DNA of 64,000 bases from contig NZ_AP024269.1 in assembly GCF_016629525.1 (NCBI RefSeq), positions 2,108,001 through 2,172,000 on the forward strand, written 5' to 3'. Made by a program: the position numbers and the translations under genes. Below, in pieces: positions 46,425-55,897 of this stretch (position 1 is the stretch's first letter; every line of letters begins with the position of its first letter). Source of the stretch: Kaistia sp. 32K (GTDB lineage Bacteria > Pseudomonadota > Alphaproteobacteria > Rhizobiales > Kaistiaceae). The notes under the pieces are model-generated. The model was not told the DNA's origin. It did not search any database and worked only from the letters and a program-made list of their open reading frames with translations.

Positions 46425-47564
46425 ATGGCGACAGAGCGGACCGCGAGCGCCGATCCCGAGATGGACCGCCGGCTGATGGCCGTCGCGCTCCGCCTCGGGC
46501 GCCGCAATCTGGGCTCCACCGCGCCGGCGCCCGCCGTCGGCACCCTGGTCGTCGGCTTTGAGGCGGAAGGCCCCGTCATCGTCGGTCGCGGCGCGACCGG
46601 CGACGACGGCACGTCGCAGGCCGAGATCGCCGCCCTAACAGCGGCCGGAGCGGCCGCGCGCGGCGCCACCGTCTATACGACGCTCGAACCCTCGCCCAAT
46701 CCGCTCGATGGCGTTTCCGCCGTCGAGGCCCTGATCTCCGCCGGGGTCGCGCGCGTCATCAGCGCGCTCGAAAATCCCGATCCCCGCGTCGCCGGGCGCG
46801 GCCATGCGCAATTGCGCGATGCAGGCATCGCCGTCGTAACCGGCGTGCTGGGCGACGAAGCGCGGCGGCTGCATGCCGGGCCGATCTCTGTGCTCGCGGC
46901 CGGCCGTCCTCATGTCACGCTCAAGCTCGCGGTTTCGGCTGACGGCATGATCGGCCGGCTGGCGGGCGAGCGCATGCTGGTCTCGGGCCGCGAGGCGTTC
47001 GCCCGGCTGCAGACCATGCGCATCGAGGCCGACGCCACTTTGATCGGCATCGGCACGGCGCTCGTCGACGATCCGAGCCTGACGGTCCGTGTGCCCGGGC
47101 TTCGCGCCCATTCGCCGATCCGCATCGTCCTCGATACGCAGGCGCGGCTGTCGCCGACCTCTTCGCTCGTCAAAGGCGCGGGCGACACCGCGCTCTGGCT
47201 CGTCACCTCCTCGGAAGCGCCGCTCTCCAACCGCGATCGGCTGGCAGCAGCGGGCGTCGAGGTGATCAACGTCGGCACGGGATCCGGCGGCGTCGACATC
47301 GAGGCGGCGCTCCGTCTGCTTGCCGAGCGCGGCGTCACGCGCCTGCTGGTCGAGGGCGGCGCCAAGGTCGCGGCGTCACTGCTCCATCGCGGGCTGCTCG
47401 ACGAAGTGGTGCTGTTTCACGCGCCGGTGGTCGTCGGTCCGGATGGTGTCCGGGCTCTTGCCGGCGGCGCGCTCTCGGCGATCGAGCGCAGTCCGCGGTT
47501 CCGCCGCATCGAGGAAACGCGTCTGGGCGAGGATCGCATGGTCCGATACGAAAGGTCTGTCTGA
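46425..47564 (+). CDS. ribD: RibD-like protein: degenerate deaminase domain fused to intact reductase
   Basis: 379 residues with the usual RibD layout. The deaminase half (1-145) keeps the fold (PAPAVGTLVV, GATVYTTLEP) but lacks the zinc site: the H-A-E motif reads Q65-A66-E67, and the two cysteines of the canonical PCxxxxxxxxC reach are Ser90 and about Ser98 in LEPSPNPLDGVS. The reductase half (about 150-379) looks intact: VTLKLAVSADGMIG, VDDPSLTVR, LLVEGGAKVAASLL. The protein would reduce the deaminated pyrimidine but not deaminate. It sits in a normal ribD-ribE-ribH run. Confidence 0.92.
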   Translation: MATERTASADPEMDRRLMAVALRLGRRNLGSTAPAPAVGTLVVGFEAEGPVIVGRGATGDDGTSQAEIAALTAAGAAARGATVYTTLEPSPNPLDGVSAVEALISAGVARVISALENPDPRVAGRGHAQLRDAGIAVVTGVLGDEARRLHAGPISVLAAGRPHVTLKLAVSADGMIGRLAGERMLVSGREAFARLQTMRIEADATLIGIGTALVDDPSLTVRVPGLRAHSPIRIVLDTQARLSPTSSLVKGAGDTALWLVTSSEAPLSNRDRLAAAGVEVINVGTGSGGVDIEAALRLLAERGVTRLLVEGGAKVAASLLHRGLLDEVVLFHAPVVVGPDGVRALAGGALSAIERSPRFRRIEETRLGEDRMVRYERSV

Positions 47565-48176
47565 ATGTTCACGGGTATCATCTCCGACGTCGGCAAGGTC
47601 ACGGCGGTGGAGCGTCGCAACGACGTCAACAAGATCACCATCGACAGCGTCTATGACGCCGCGACGATCGCCATCGGCGCCTCGATCGCCTGCGCGGGCG
47701 TCTGCCTGACGGTGATCTCGATCGACCCGCGGCCCGACGGACGCACGCGCTTCGATGTCGAGGCGGCGCCCGAGACGCTGGCGCTGACCGAGGTCGGTCA
47801 CTGGGAAGAGGGCACCGAGATCAATCTCGAGCGCGCGCTCAAGCTCGGCGACGAGCTCGGCGGCCACATGGTCTCCGGCCATGTCGACGGCCTGGCGACC
47901 ATCGTCAGCCGCGAGGATCTCGGCGAGACCACGCGCTTCGTCTTCGAGGCGCCATCGGAACTCGCGCGCTTCATCGCCACCAAGGGCTCGGTCGCGCTCG
48001 ACGGGACGTCGCTGACGGTCAACTGGGTCGAGGGCAACCGCTTCTCGGTGCTGCTCATCCCGCACACGCTCGCCACCGGCGTGACGACCTGGGGTGCACG
48101 CCAGCCCGGCGACCGCATTCATCTCGAGGTCGACCAGATGGCGCGCTATGTGGCGCGACTGACGGAAGCCGCGTAA
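47565..48176 (+). CDS. ribE: Riboflavin synthase, alpha subunit
   Basis: 203 residues. It starts MFTGIISDVGKV directly after the ribD stop, in tandem lumazine-binding domains: ASIACAGVCLTVISID in the first and GSVALDGTSLTVNWVEG in the second, with GGHMVSGHVDG between. It converts two 6,7-dimethyl-8-ribityllumazine molecules to riboflavin. Confidence 0.95.
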   Translation: MFTGIISDVGKVTAVERRNDVNKITIDSVYDAATIAIGASIACAGVCLTVISIDPRPDGRTRFDVEAAPETLALTEVGHWEEGTEINLERALKLGDELGGHMVSGHVDGLATIVSREDLGETTRFVFEAPSELARFIATKGSVALDGTSLTVNWVEGNRFSVLLIPHTLATGVTTWGARQPGDRIHLEVDQMARYVARLTEAA

Positions 48177-48236
48177 GCTCCGCTCGACCCGGCCAGGGCG
48201 CGAGACACACACCGCCATGACCGCAGCCATGCTGTG

Positions 48237-48274
48237 CCGCCCGTGTGGGCGGACGCCGGCTGCGGCGTTCTTTT
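48237..48274 (+). terminator. Tandem hairpins with T-run between ribE and ribH
   Basis: CCGCCC/GGGCGG (48237-48252) is followed by ACGCCG/CGGCGT (48253-48268) and TCTTTT. This is a good intrinsic terminator within a run of riboflavin genes. It may lower ribH transcription or be controlled as an attenuator. No FMN riboswitch consensus was found around it. Confidence 0.6.
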
Positions 48275-48353
48275 CCCTTTACAGCGCATGGACCGCATGG
48301 TTCACCTGCCGCCCAATCCGATCCGGGTGACCGGTCAAACAGAGAGCTTCGAC

Positions 48354-48806
48354 ATGAGCGAATCGGCCCCCCACCTCCTCGTCATCGATGCCCGTTTCTA
48401 CGAGGACATCTCGGACGAGCTCTTCAATGGCGCCAAGGCGGCGATCGAGGCGGCAGGCGCCACCTTCGAGCGCATCTCCGTGCCGGGCGTTCTGGAGATT
48501 CCGGCGGCCCTCTCGATGGCGCTGGCCGCGATGGATGAAGACGAGGTCAATTATGACGGCTTCGTCGTGCTCGGCTGCGTGATCCGTGGCGAGACCTCGC
48601 ACTACGACATCGTCGCGAACGAGTCGGCCCGCGCCATCATGGACATGGCCGTCATCGAGTCGCTGGCGATCGGCAACGGCATCCTGACCGTCGAGAACGA
48701 CGACCAGGCCTATGCCCGCGCGCGCGTCGCCGAGAAGAACAAGGGCGGCGCCGCGGCCGAGGCTGCTCTCGCCATGGTCGCCCTCCGCAACAAATTCGGT
48801 CTGTGA
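48354..48806 (+). CDS. ribH: 6,7-Dimethyl-8-ribityllumazine synthase
   Basis: 150 residues from the ATG at 48354 ([19 protein letters not shown]), with AGAGAG before it. Family marks: [46 protein letters not shown] and [16 protein letters not shown]. It makes the riboflavin precursor from the ribitylamino-uracil and 3,4-dihydroxybutanone phosphate. Its stop overlaps the nusB start region. Confidence 0.96.
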   Translation: MSESAPHLLVIDARFYEDISDELFNGAKAAIEAAGATFERISVPGVLEIPAALSMALAAMDEDEVNYDGFVVLGCVIRGETSHYDIVANESARAIMDMAVIESLAIGNGILTVENDDQAYARARVAEKNKGGAAAEAALAMVALRNKFGL

Positions 48807-49330
48807 CGATGGCGGCACCCGACAAGGCTCCGCAGACGGCGCGGACCTTCCGACCGGCGAACCAGCGGGGCGCTGCCCGGCTGGCGGCCGTGCAGGCGCT
48901 GTACCAGCTCGACGTCGGCGGCGCTTCGCTGACCGAGGTCGTGGCCGAGTTCGAGAACTACCGGCTCGGCAAGGAGCTCGACGGCGACCAGTATCGCGAC
49001 GCCGACGCGGCCTTCTTCCGCGACATCATCGCCGGCGTGGTGCGCGAACAGCGTAACCTCGACCCGGCGATCCATGTCTCGCTGACGCCGGACTGGCCCC
49101 TGAAGCGGATCGACGTGACGCTGCGCGCCATCCTGCGCTGCGGCACCTACGAGCTGATCGGCCGCAAGGACGTGCCGGCCCGTGTCGTCATCACCGAGTA
49201 TGTCGACATCGCCCGCGCCTTCTTCGGCGTCGGCGACGAGGCGGGCATGGTCAACGGCGTTCTCGATACCGTCGCCCGCAAGCTGCGCGGCGAAGAGTTC
49301 GGCGACGCTTCGACCAACGACAAGGGCTGA
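48803..49330 (+). CDS. nusB: Transcription antitermination factor NusB
   Basis: 175 residues from a GTG at 48803 that overlaps the ribH stop by 4 bases; an ATG at 48809 is an alternative. All-helical NusB fold: [66 protein letters not shown]. It binds boxA RNA with NusE in rRNA antitermination. ribH-nusB coupling is common across bacteria. Confidence 0.96.
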   Translation: MTMAAPDKAPQTARTFRPANQRGAARLAAVQALYQLDVGGASLTEVVAEFENYRLGKELDGDQYRDADAAFFRDIIAGVVREQRNLDPAIHVSLTPDWPLKRIDVTLRAILRCGTYELIGRKDVPARVVITEYVDIARAFFGVGDEAGMVNGVLDTVARKLRGEEFGDASTNDKG

Positions 49331-49332
49331 GC

Positions 49333-50328
49333 ATGGCGGAGCAGGGTGGACGACCCGGCGAGTTCGGGATGATCGCCCGCTATCTGCGTCCGCTGGCCGA
49401 CGAGCCCGGCGCTTTCGGCCTGACCGACGACGCGGCGCTGCTGCGTCCGGAACCCGGCTTCGACCTCGTCCTGACCAAGGACATGGTCGCCGCCGGCGTG
49501 CACTTCTTCCCGGACGATCCGCCGGCCTCGATCGCCAGGAAGGCGCTCCGCGTCAATCTCTCCGACCTCGCCGCCAAGGGTGCGACGCCGATCGGCTATC
49601 TGCTCGGCCTCGCTTTGCCCGCCGACTGGACGGAGGACTGGATGGCCGGCTTCTCCGCCGGTCTCGCGGAGGACCAGCAGCGCTACGGCATTCCGCTGCT
49701 CGGCGGCGACACGGTGAAATCCCCCGACGGACTGATGCTTTCGGTGACCGCGCTCGGCCAGGTGCCGGCCGGCGGCATCGTCCGCCGTGCCGGAGCGAAG
49801 GCCGGCGACGTCATCGTCGTCTCCGGCACGATCGGCGACGCGGCCCTCGGCCTGCGCCTCCGCCTCGGCACGCTCGGCATGGACGCGGCGGGCGAGGGGG
49901 CGGCGCATCTGCTCGATCGCTACCTGCATCCGCAGCCGAGGCTTGGCCTCGCCGAGGCGGTCCGACAGTTCGCGCATGCGTCGCTCGACATTTCCGACGG
50001 CCTGATCGGCGATCTCGCCCATGTGACGGAGACCTCCGGCGTCTCGGCCATTGTCGAGGCCGCGCGCATTCCGCTGTCCGATGCCGCTCGCGCACTCGCC
50101 GCGGTCGATCCGACCGTGCTCGCCAGCGTGCTTACCGGCGGCGACGACTACGAGATCCTGACGACGATGCCGGAGGCGCGGTTCGCGGACTATGCGAAAG
50201 CGGCCGCGCAAGCCGGCATCCCGGTGACGGTGATCGGCCGCATCGTCGAGGGGCAGGGCGCCCCTGTCGTTGTCGATGCCAACGGGAAACCAATTTCTCT
50301 CGGACGCGCCTCGCACGATCATTTCTGA
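49333..50328 (+). CDS. thiL: Thiamine-monophosphate kinase
   Basis: 331 residues, starting 2 bases after nusB. The N-terminal part shows GEFGMIARYLRPLADE and the metal-binding TDDAALL and TKDMVAAGVHF; the mid-part has LGGDTVKSPDGLMLSVTALG and ASLDISDGLIGDL; the end has LTGGDDYEILTT. It phosphorylates thiamine monophosphate to the active diphosphate. Confidence 0.95.
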   Translation: MAEQGGRPGEFGMIARYLRPLADEPGAFGLTDDAALLRPEPGFDLVLTKDMVAAGVHFFPDDPPASIARKALRVNLSDLAAKGATPIGYLLGLALPADWTEDWMAGFSAGLAEDQQRYGIPLLGGDTVKSPDGLMLSVTALGQVPAGGIVRRAGAKAGDVIVVSGTIGDAALGLRLRLGTLGMDAAGEGAAHLLDRYLHPQPRLGLAEAVRQFAHASLDISDGLIGDLAHVTETSGVSAIVEAARIPLSDAARALAAVDPTVLASVLTGGDDYEILTTMPEARFADYAKAAAQAGIPVTVIGRIVEGQGAPVVVDANGKPISLGRASHDHF

Positions 50329-50408
50329 TCGTCGTTTCGATTCCTGCTAGATGATTCTGCCTGAGCGCAGGGCCTGCCGATTCCGGCGGCGTGCGCGGGG
50401 GAGCAGTC

Positions 50409-51638
50409 GTGGACAAGCAGGGTTCCCAGGATCTCGATCGCATCGTCCGGCGCAACGCCGGCGTCCTGATGGCCGCCAACGCCGTCAACGGCTCGATCCT
50501 GCCGATCGCCGTGACGCTCGGCGGCCTCGCCGGCGTCTACCTGCTCGGCCCGGACAAGTCGCTGGCGACGCTGCCGGTGACCGCCTCGACGGTCGGTTCC
50601 GCGCTGACCACGATTCCCGCTGCCATCCTGATGAGCCGGATCGGCCGGCGGAAGGGTTTTGTCATCGGCGCCGCCCCGGCGATCCTTGGCGGGCTGCTCG
50701 CGACCTTCGCGCTGATGCAGGGGCTGTTCTGGCTGTTCGCCGTCGCGCTCTTCTTCATCGGCATGTCGGGCGCCTTCAACCAGCAATACCGTTTCGCGGC
50801 GATCGACGCCGGCAGCCCGGCGGTACGCACCAAGGCGATGTCGCTCGTCATGGCGGGCGGCATCTTCTCCGGCATCATCGGGCCGCAGACGGTCATCCTG
50901 ACCAATGACTGGCTCAGCCCCGTCATCTTCGCCGGCAGCTTCCTGGCGGCGGCGGGGCTCGGATGCATCGGGCTGCTGATCGCGAGCGGCATTCGCGACG
51001 TCGTGCCGCCGCGAGAGCTCCGGAGCCATGCCGACGGCCCGAAGGGGCGCCCGCTCCGCGTCATCGCGCGCCAGCCCCGCTTCATCGCGGCGGTGCTCTG
51101 CGGCATCTCGGCCTATGCGCTGATGTCGCTCGTCATGACAGCCGCGCCGCTCGCCATGGTCGGCTGCGGCCTGACCCAGAGCGACGCGGCGCTCGGCATC
51201 CAGTGGCATGTGCTGGCGATGTTCGGACCGAGCTTCTTCACCGGCCGGCTGATCGTCCGATTCGGCAAGGATCGAGTCGTCATCGCCGGTCTCGCACTGC
51301 TGACGGCCTGCGCGGTCGTGGGCATGTCCGGAATTTCGCTGGCGCATTTCTGGATCACGCTCATCCTGCTCGGCCTCGGCTGGAATCTGGGCTTCATCGG
51401 CGCCACGGCGATGCTGGCCGATACCTACCGTCCCGAGGAGCGGGGCAGGGTGCAGGGGCTGAACGATTTCCTCGTCTTAGGCGCGGCGGCGATCGCGTCG
51501 CTGCTGTCGGGAAAGCTCATCGGCGGCCCCGGCTGGGTGTTCATCAACCTCATCGTTTTCCCCGTCGTCACCCTCAGCCTGGCAGCGCTCGCTGGCTCGG
51601 TCCTGCTGCAGCGGCGCGCCGCTCAGGAGAAGACTTGA
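50409..51638 (+). CDS. MFS transporter next to thiL
   Basis: 409 residues from a GTG at 50409 (VDKQGSQDLDRIV read as Met) with GGGGGAG before it; a GTG 18 bases earlier lacks a good site. Twelve hydrophobic spans; motif A-like LMSRIGRRKGF and a second copy GRLIVRFGKDRVV. Substrate unknown. This gene is found between thiL and hppA in other Hyphomicrobiales. Confidence 0.85.
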   Translation: MDKQGSQDLDRIVRRNAGVLMAANAVNGSILPIAVTLGGLAGVYLLGPDKSLATLPVTASTVGSALTTIPAAILMSRIGRRKGFVIGAAPAILGGLLATFALMQGLFWLFAVALFFIGMSGAFNQQYRFAAIDAGSPAVRTKAMSLVMAGGIFSGIIGPQTVILTNDWLSPVIFAGSFLAAAGLGCIGLLIASGIRDVVPPRELRSHADGPKGRPLRVIARQPRFIAAVLCGISAYALMSLVMTAAPLAMVGCGLTQSDAALGIQWHVLAMFGPSFFTGRLIVRFGKDRVVIAGLALLTACAVVGMSGISLAHFWITLILLGLGWNLGFIGATAMLADTYRPEERGRVQGLNDFLVLGAAAIASLLSGKLIGGPGWVFINLIVFPVVTLSLAALAGSVLLQRRAAQEKT

Positions 51639-51774
51639 CCCGCGCGTAAAGCCGTTCTCAACTCGCCATTACGGGGGGGAATTGCTGGGAGGAACGTTGC
51701 TCTTTCCCGCCGCACGGTTCAGCCGGCGCGGCGTCCTTGGGCGGCCGTAATAAAAGGCCGGCCAGAGGAGGAAA

Positions 51775-53922
51775 GTGGACGTGATCTATCTCATTATTCT
51801 ATGTGCGTTGCTTGCGCTCGCCTATGGTGTATGGGCGACGCGGTCGGTCCTCGCGGCCGACGCCGGAACTGCCCGCATGCAAGAGATCGCAGCGGCCGTC
51901 CGCGAAGGCGCAAGCGCCTATCTCAAGCGGCAATATACGACCATTGCCATCGTCGGCGTGGTCATCTTCGTCATCGTTGCCTGGCTGCTGTCGCTGACGG
52001 TGGCGATCGGCTTCGCGATCGGCGCGGTGCTCTCCGGTCTCGCCGGCTTCATCGGCATGAACGTCTCGGTCCGGGCCAATGTCCGCACCGCGCAGGCGGC
52101 GACCAAGAGCCTCGCGGAAGGCCTCGAGATCGCGTTCAAGTCGGGCGCCATCACCGGCATGCTGGTGGCGGGCCTCGCCCTGCTCGGCGTCTCCGGCTAC
52201 TACCTGATCCTGACCCGTTTCGCCGGTTTTTCGCCGGATGACCGCGTTGTCGTCAACGCGCTCGTCGCGCTCGGCTTCGGCGCGTCGCTGATCTCGATCT
52301 TCGCCCGCCTCGGCGGCGGCATCTTCACCAAGGGCGCGGATGTCGGCGGCGATCTCGTCGGCAAGGTCGAGGCCGGCATTCCGGAGGACGATCCGCGCAA
52401 TCCGGCCACCATCGCCGACAATGTCGGCGACAATGTCGGCGATTGCGCCGGCATGGCGGCCGACCTGTTCGAAACCTATGTCGTGACGATCGTGGCAACG
52501 ATGGTGCTGGCGACGATCTTCTTCGCGGCGTCGCCAGCCTTTGGCAGCATCATTCTCTTCCCGCTCGGGATCGGCGCCGCCTGCATCCTGACCTCGATCA
52601 TCGGCACGTTCTTCGTCAAGCTGGGCGCGAACCAGTCGATCATGGGCGCGCTCTACAAGGGCTTCATCGCCTCCGCCGTGCTGTCGGTCATCGGCCTGGC
52701 GATCGCGACGCAGCTCCTGATCGGCTGGGGCGAGATCGGCACGGCGGCCGGGTTCACCATCACGGGCAAGAACCTCTTCTTCTGCGGCGTCATCGGTTTG
52801 GTCGTGACCGGGCTGATCGTCTGGATCACCGAATACTATACCGGCATCGGCTACCGGCCGGTGCGCTCGATCTCGCAGGCCTCGGTCACCGGCCACGGCA
52901 CCAACGTCATCCAGGGCCTTGCCGTGTCGCTGGAATCGACGGCGCTGCCGACGCTCGTCATCGTCGCCGGCATCATCTCGACCTACTCGCTCGCAGGCCT
53001 GTTCGGCACCGCCGTCGCGGTCTCGACCATGCTCGGCCTCGCCGGCATGGTGGTGGCGCTCGATGCCTTCGGCCCGGTCACCGACAATGCCGGCGGCATT
53101 GCCGAAATGGCCGGCCTGCCGAAGGAGGTCCGCAAGTCGACCGACGCGCTCGACGCGGTCGGCAACACCACCAAGGCCGTGACCAAGGGCTATGCGATCG
53201 GTTCGGCCGGTCTCGGCGCCCTCGTGCTCTTCGCCGCCTACAACTACGACCTGACCCACTTCATCGCGGAGGCGAACAAGGAAGGCTCCACGACGTTCCA
53301 GTACTTCAAGGGCGTCATTCCGGACTTCACCCTATCCAATCCCTATGTCGTGGTCGGGCTGCTGCTCGGCGGCCTTATTCCCTATCTCTTCGGCGGCATC
53401 ACCATGACCGCCGTGGGGCGCGCCGCCGGGTCGATCGTCGAGGAAGTGCGCCGGCAGTTCCGCGAGAAGCCGGGCATCATGGCCGGCACGGAGAAGCCGG
53501 ATTACGGCCGCGCCGTCGACCTGCTGACCAAGGCGGCGATCAAGGAGATGATCGTCCCGTCGCTCCTGCCGGTTCTCGCCCCGATCGTCGTCTACTTCCT
53601 GATCTACTGGATCGCGGGCAAGAGCGAAGCCTTTTCAACCGTCGGCGCCATGCTGCTCGGCGTCATCGTGACGGGTCTCTTCGTCGCCATCTCGATGACC
53701 TCGGGCGGCGGCGCGTGGGACAATGCGAAGAAGTCGTTCGAGGACGGCTTCGTCGATTCGCACGGCCAGACCCACTACAAGGGTTCCGAAGCGCACAAGG
53801 CATCGGTGACGGGCGACACCGTCGGCGACCCCTACAAGGACACGGCCGGACCGGCCGTCAATCCGGCGATCAAGATCACCAACATCGTGGCCCTGCTGCT
53901 GCTCGCCGTCCTGGCGCAGTAG
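51775..53922 (+). CDS. hppA: Membrane-bound proton-pumping pyrophosphatase, K+-independent type
   Basis: 715 residues, about 16 spans, starting at GTG 51775 after GAGGAGG. The pyrophosphate-binding loop is [20 protein letters not shown] followed by [18 protein letters not shown]; a second acid cluster is [10 protein letters not shown]. At the position that decides potassium dependence it reads GNTTKA (Lys467), the potassium-independent form. It couples PPi hydrolysis to proton transport across the membrane. Confidence 0.96.
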   Translation: MDVIYLIILCALLALAYGVWATRSVLAADAGTARMQEIAAAVREGASAYLKRQYTTIAIVGVVIFVIVAWLLSLTVAIGFAIGAVLSGLAGFIGMNVSVRANVRTAQAATKSLAEGLEIAFKSGAITGMLVAGLALLGVSGYYLILTRFAGFSPDDRVVVNALVALGFGASLISIFARLGGGIFTKGADVGGDLVGKVEAGIPEDDPRNPATIADNVGDNVGDCAGMAADLFETYVVTIVATMVLATIFFAASPAFGSIILFPLGIGAACILTSIIGTFFVKLGANQSIMGALYKGFIASAVLSVIGLAIATQLLIGWGEIGTAAGFTITGKNLFFCGVIGLVVTGLIVWITEYYTGIGYRPVRSISQASVTGHGTNVIQGLAVSLESTALPTLVIVAGIISTYSLAGLFGTAVAVSTMLGLAGMVVALDAFGPVTDNAGGIAEMAGLPKEVRKSTDALDAVGNTTKAVTKGYAIGSAGLGALVLFAAYNYDLTHFIAEANKEGSTTFQYFKGVIPDFTLSNPYVVVGLLLGGLIPYLFGGITMTAVGRAAGSIVEEVRRQFREKPGIMAGTEKPDYGRAVDLLTKAAIKEMIVPSLLPVLAPIVVYFLIYWIAGKSEAFSTVGAMLLGVIVTGLFVAISMTSGGGAWDNAKKSFEDGFVDSHGQTHYKGSEAHKASVTGDTVGDPYKDTAGPAVNPAIKITNIVALLLLAVLAQ

Positions 53923-53942
53923 CGTCTTCGTCGCAGCCAAAG

Positions 53943-53977
53943 AAAAGGCCCTCTCCGCGTCGCGGGGAGGGCCTTCT
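53943..53977. terminator. Hairpin between hppA and bamE
   Basis: AAGGCCCTC and GAGGGCCTT arms around a GC-rich centre, between convergent genes; serves both. Confidence 0.75.
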
Positions 53978-54005
53978 GATTCTGGCTAGGCCGTCGTCAG
54001 CTCGA

Positions 54006-54527
54006 TCAGCTGCCGAACGGGTTGCTGCCCATGCCGACGGTTCCGGTCAAGACCTGCTCCAGGAAGCCCTGGTCCTTGCCGCCGGTCGGCGTCGTCTGCG
54101 TGACGTAATCGAAGATCTTGCCGTCCTGGATGCCGTAATTGGCGACCTTTTCGACTTCGTTCTTCTTGTTGAAATAGACCGCGAGGATCTTCTGGTCGAC
54201 GACCTTGCGGTTCATGAAGGCGACCGGCCGCTTCCGCGTCTGGCTGATGTAGTAATACACCTCGCCACCATAGTCGGCCGTGGTCGACGGCGAGCCGAGC
54301 ACGATCTGGACCTGGTCACGGCTGGCGCCGATCGGGACCTGCTCGACTGCGTTGGGCGGAGGGACGTAGCCGGAGTGGTAGGTCTCGTTCAGACCGCCCA
54401 GGGTGCCGCCGGTTACCTTCGAGCAGCCCGATACCGCCACCAATGCGAGCGCGGCCAGCATGCCGACACTGGCGCGCCGAACGATTGGGCTGCTGGCCAA
54501 GCGTCGATCTCTCATGCCGAACTCCAT
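54006..54527 (-). CDS. bamE: BamE/SmpA/OmlA outer-membrane lipoprotein
   Basis: 173 residues from the ATG at 54527 (MEFGMRDRRLASSP), with GAGGAG upstream. Signal peptide with lipobox-like VSGC, Cys35. The SmpA/OmlA domain follows (QVPIGASRDQVQIVLGSPST, YYYISQTRKRPVAFMNRKV, ILAVYFNKKNEVEKVANYG). BamE is an accessory part of the BAM complex that inserts outer-membrane barrels. Divergent from the bc1 chaperone gene. Confidence 0.93.
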   Translation of the reverse strand: MEFGMRDRRLASSPIVRRASVGMLAALALVAVSGCSKVTGGTLGGLNETYHSGYVPPPNAVEQVPIGASRDQVQIVLGSPSTTADYGGEVYYYISQTRKRPVAFMNRKVVDQKILAVYFNKKNEVEKVANYGIQDGKIFDYVTQTTPTGGKDQGFLEQVLTGTVGMGSNPFGS

Positions 54528-54685
54528 TCCATTCTCCTCGCCCAGTCTCTGGGTTGGCAATCTCCCTAGCCTGCGCTAGGGCTCGTGGCAATCGTCCTTG
54601 CAAGGACAGGGGGCAGCACCATCTCAGACAGGAGAGCGCGGCCTTCCTGCCCGTGCGATCAAACCAGAATTCGGAGACCGGTCGA

Positions 54686-55237
54686 ATGTTTCGCCGCCTG
54701 TTCGCTCGTAATCGCAGGAACGAGGCCATAGCATATTCGCTTTACGGCGCCATCGTGGCACAGGCGCGCGAACCGGTTCTCTATACCGAGTTCGCCGTGC
54801 CGGACACTCTGGATGGCCGTTTCGACATGGTCGTGCTGCACGGTTTCCTGCTGTTTCATCGCCTGAAGTCGGAGAGCGAAGCGGATCGGCAGGTCGGCCA
54901 GGACGTCTTCGACATTTTCCTGAAGGACATGGACGGCACGCTACGCGAGATGGGGGTCGGTGATATCTCGGTCCCGAAGAAGCTGAAGAAGATGGCGGAA
55001 GCCTTCTTCGGCCGGATCCGCGCCTATGACGAAGCGCTGGAAAGCGGCGATCACGCGGCGCTCGTGGACGCCATCGCCCGCAACGTGTTCCCGGACGGGG
55101 CGCCCGAGGGCGCGGCAGAGCGCATCGCCGACTATGCCGAATCGTCCGTTCGCTCGCTTTCGACTCAGACGTTCGATTCCATACTCTCGGGTCGACTCCA
55201 CTACGCCTCCCTTTCATCCTCGCCCGCGGCAGCCTGA
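54686..55237 (+). CDS. Ubiquinol-cytochrome c chaperone family protein
   Basis: 183 residues from the ATG at 54686 (MFRRLFARNRRNEAIAYS). The helical domain with LYGAIVAQAREPVLYTEFAVPDTLDGRFD and HGFLLFHRLKSE matches the Ubiq_cyt_C_chap (Cbp3/UQCC1) family, thought to help cytochrome b or bc1 assembly. Its stop overlaps the next gene's start by one base. Confidence 0.92.
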   Translation: MFRRLFARNRRNEAIAYSLYGAIVAQAREPVLYTEFAVPDTLDGRFDMVVLHGFLLFHRLKSESEADRQVGQDVFDIFLKDMDGTLREMGVGDISVPKKLKKMAEAFFGRIRAYDEALESGDHAALVDAIARNVFPDGAPEGAAERIADYAESSVRSLSTQTFDSILSGRLHYASLSSSPAAA

Positions 55238-55770
55238 TGACCGAACTTTCCCTCACCCGCAGTTTCGACGTTTCGCATCTCGGCAACGTCCCGCAGAATC
55301 AGCATGTCGTCGCCGGCGCGGCCGAGCGGCTGGCCATTCAGCGCGAATTCGACCTCCTCGACCTCACGAGCTTCGCGGCCGACCTGGTCGTGGCTCCCTG
55401 GGGACAGCACGGCGTCAAGATCGACGGCCGCCTGCGCGCCGATCTCGTCCAGGCGTGCGTCATCACGCTGCAGCCGGTGCCGTCGCATATGGACCACCGC
55501 TTTTCGCTGAGCTTCCTTCCCGCCGACGCGATCGCCGCCGACCCGAAGACCGTGGCCGAGGCGGAAGTGATCGTCGTCTATGACGAGGAGGATCCGCCGG
55601 AGCCGCTGGAGGACAACACGATCGATTTCGGGGCGATCCTGACCGAGCAGTTCGCGCTGGCCCTCGATCCCTATCCGCGTGCGCCGGGCGCGACCCTTTC
55701 CGGCGGTGAAGAGCCCGTTGATAACGCGGACTCGCCATTTGCGGCGCTTTCTAAACTGCGCGACAAATGA
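55237..55770 (+). CDS. YceD/DUF177 family protein
   Basis: 177 residues. DUF177 features include LRADLVQACVITLQPVPSHM and the C-terminal PFAALSKLRDK. The protein family is linked to 23S rRNA processing in other organisms and usually adjoins rpmF or plsX; plsX follows here, and rpmF does not. Confidence 0.88.
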   Translation: MTELSLTRSFDVSHLGNVPQNQHVVAGAAERLAIQREFDLLDLTSFAADLVVAPWGQHGVKIDGRLRADLVQACVITLQPVPSHMDHRFSLSFLPADAIAADPKTVAEAEVIVVYDEEDPPEPLEDNTIDFGAILTEQFALALDPYPRAPGATLSGGEEPVDNADSPFAALSKLRDK

Positions 55771-55897
55771 TAGCGAAGGGCCATGAATCGGCCACACCCG
55801 CGATAGATGGGTGTTGTCTCACCGGCCGAAACAGTTATTTTCCAGCGCCGTCGTCGCCGGGCCTTCGCTCAGAGCGGCCGCGTCGAACAGGGGCGGA

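Noticed and set aside
48217-48330. Short upstream frame overlapping the ribE-ribH hairpins
   Set aside because: No ribosome binding site and no meaningful codon run; probably chance.
48177-48353. FMN riboswitch before ribH
   Set aside because: The conserved FMN aptamer segments are absent; only hairpins and a T-run are present.
52443-54569. Plus-strand frame of about 700 codons over hppA
   Set aside because: Out-of-frame shadow of hppA running on antisense to bamE; no motifs.
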